Shown here piece by piece: positions 6,368 to 6,953 of a DNA stretch of 6,953 bases. Below the pieces are notes generated by a model that was not told where the DNA came from, searched no databases, and was given only the letters and a program-made list of their open reading frames with translations. The stretch is from an uncultured Coriobacteriales bacterium (GTDB lineage Bacteria > Actinomycetota > Coriobacteriia > Coriobacteriales > UMGS124): positions 1 through 6,953 of the forward strand of contig CAKUKJ010000119.1 in NCBI GenBank assembly GCA_934662525.1, read 5' to 3'. Positions within the stretch are counted from its first letter, which is position 1; each line of letters opens with the position of its first letter. The position numbers and the translations under genes are program-made.

Positions 6368-6953
6368 ATGCTTTTCGACGCTTTTGGCAAGCAGTGCCCC
6401 ATGCCCCTCGTGATGGCGAAAAAGGCCCTCGACGAGGGAGAGCGCGACGTGCAGATTAAGGTTGACAACGACACCGCCGTCACGAACCTCTCCCGCCTGG
6501 CAACTCAGCGCAACCTCGGCTTTGCGGTGGAGGACATTGAGGGCGGCTTCCTGGTGAAGTTCACGGTCGAGGCTGGCGCGCCTGCCACCTCCCCGTCCCC
6601 CGCAGCCCAGCCTGCCCCTGCTCCGGCCGACGCTCCCACCGGCGCGGGGTATGCCGTCTTCATCGGCAAGGACCACGTGGGCGAAGGCGACCCCCAGCTG
6701 GGCCGCAACCTCATGAAAATGGCCGTCTACACGCTCTCCGAGTCCGACGACGTGCCCGCCGCGCTTCTCTTCATGAACTCCGGCGTCAAGCTTGTGGCCG
6801 GCGAGGAGCCCCAGGTGGTGGAGAGCTGCCAGAAGCTCATCGAGCGGGGATGCGAGGTTCTTGTCTGCGGCACCTGCCTCAACTTCTACGGCCTCACGGA
6901 GAAGCTGGAGGCTGGCGACGTCTCCAACATGTACGACATCCTGGGGAGGATGC
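6368..6953 (+). CDS. yedF: Selenium-metabolism protein YedF (TusA-like plus DsrE-like domains), 3' truncated
   Basis: 195 residues are visible and the frame is still open at the window edge; family members are only slightly longer. The N-terminal TusA/SirA-like domain (1-70) has the CPxP motif as C10-P11-M12-P13; C10 is the residue that carries sulfur in TusA relatives. A linker rich in Ala and Pro (about 70-91) leads to a DsrE-like domain starting near YAVFIGKDHVG (95-105), with a C167-G-T-C170 motif in VLVCGTCLNFYG. This two-domain form is the YedF type known to occur with Sec or selenium traits; its reaction is not settled, and a role in handling selenium or sulfur bound to cysteine is inferred. 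Start ATG 6368 has GAAAGGA (6354-6360) 7 nt upstream. It diverges from selA across a 425-bp control region, which supports the selenium role. Confidence 0.93.
   Translation, partial: MLFDAFGKQCPMPLVMAKKALDEGERDVQIKVDNDTAVTNLSRLATQRNLGFAVEDIEGGFLVKFTVEAGAPATSPSPAAQPAPAPADAPTGAGYAVFIGKDHVGEGDPQLGRNLMKMAVYTLSESDDVPAALLFMNSGVKLVAGEEPQVVESCQKLIERGCEVLVCGTCLNFYGLTEKLEAGDVSNMYDILGRM

Noticed and set aside
6097..6459. 120-codon plus-strand frame in the selA/yedF gap
   Set aside because: It runs out of frame into yedF, has no recognisable motif and no good ribosome site.
1..6953. CRISPR array, insertion sequence, prophage or defence system
   Set aside because: I see no regularly spaced repeats, transposase, integrase or defence-family motifs; the coding content is housekeeping genes and selenium genes.

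Overview
The window is GC-rich DNA with strong G/C preference at third codon positions, GTG starts and mostly TAG stops. Protein sequences and style fit a Coriobacteriia-type actinobacterium (for example Eggerthellaceae). This placement is an inference from general resemblance, as no marker gene here fixes the taxon. The central content is the selenocysteine (Sec) decoding machinery: selA, selB and the Sec tRNA gene selC lie in a row on the minus strand, and the selenium-associated gene yedF diverges from them.

Layout: (1) 1-2198, plus strand: the 3' end of an M18-family aminopeptidase gene, then nfo (endonuclease IV, all nine zinc ligands present), then a GT4-type glycosyltransferase. The gaps are 5 nt and 1 nt, so the three probably form one transcript. 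(2) 2199-2531: a convergent intergenic region. It holds a GC-rich hairpin after the glycosyltransferase, a strong intrinsic terminator for minus-strand transcription, and selC, with anticodon UCA, an encoded CCA end, a long variable arm and a 4-nt D-loop. (3) 2532-5942, minus strand: selB (Sec-specific elongation factor) and upstream of it selA (Sec synthase), 6 nt apart. Transcription therefore runs selA, selB, selC, terminator. (4) 5943-6367: a 425-bp divergent control region with candidate promoters for both directions and two overlapping inverted repeats. (5) 6368 to the end, plus strand: yedF (TusA-like plus DsrE-like domains), cut by the window edge.

How the genes work together: tRNA-Sec is charged with serine, SelA converts Ser-tRNA-Sec to Sec-tRNA-Sec using selenophosphate, and SelB with GTP carries it to UGA codons marked by a SECIS hairpin. 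YedF is a conserved companion of selenium-using genomes with no settled reaction. The selenophosphate synthetase gene selD is not visible and may lie beyond the right edge. No selenoprotein gene is visible in the window.

I found no clearly new system. The points most worth a second look are the compact selA-selB-selC arrangement, a G-G mismatch in the eighth acceptor-stem position of the Sec tRNA, and the long structured selA/yedF control region.
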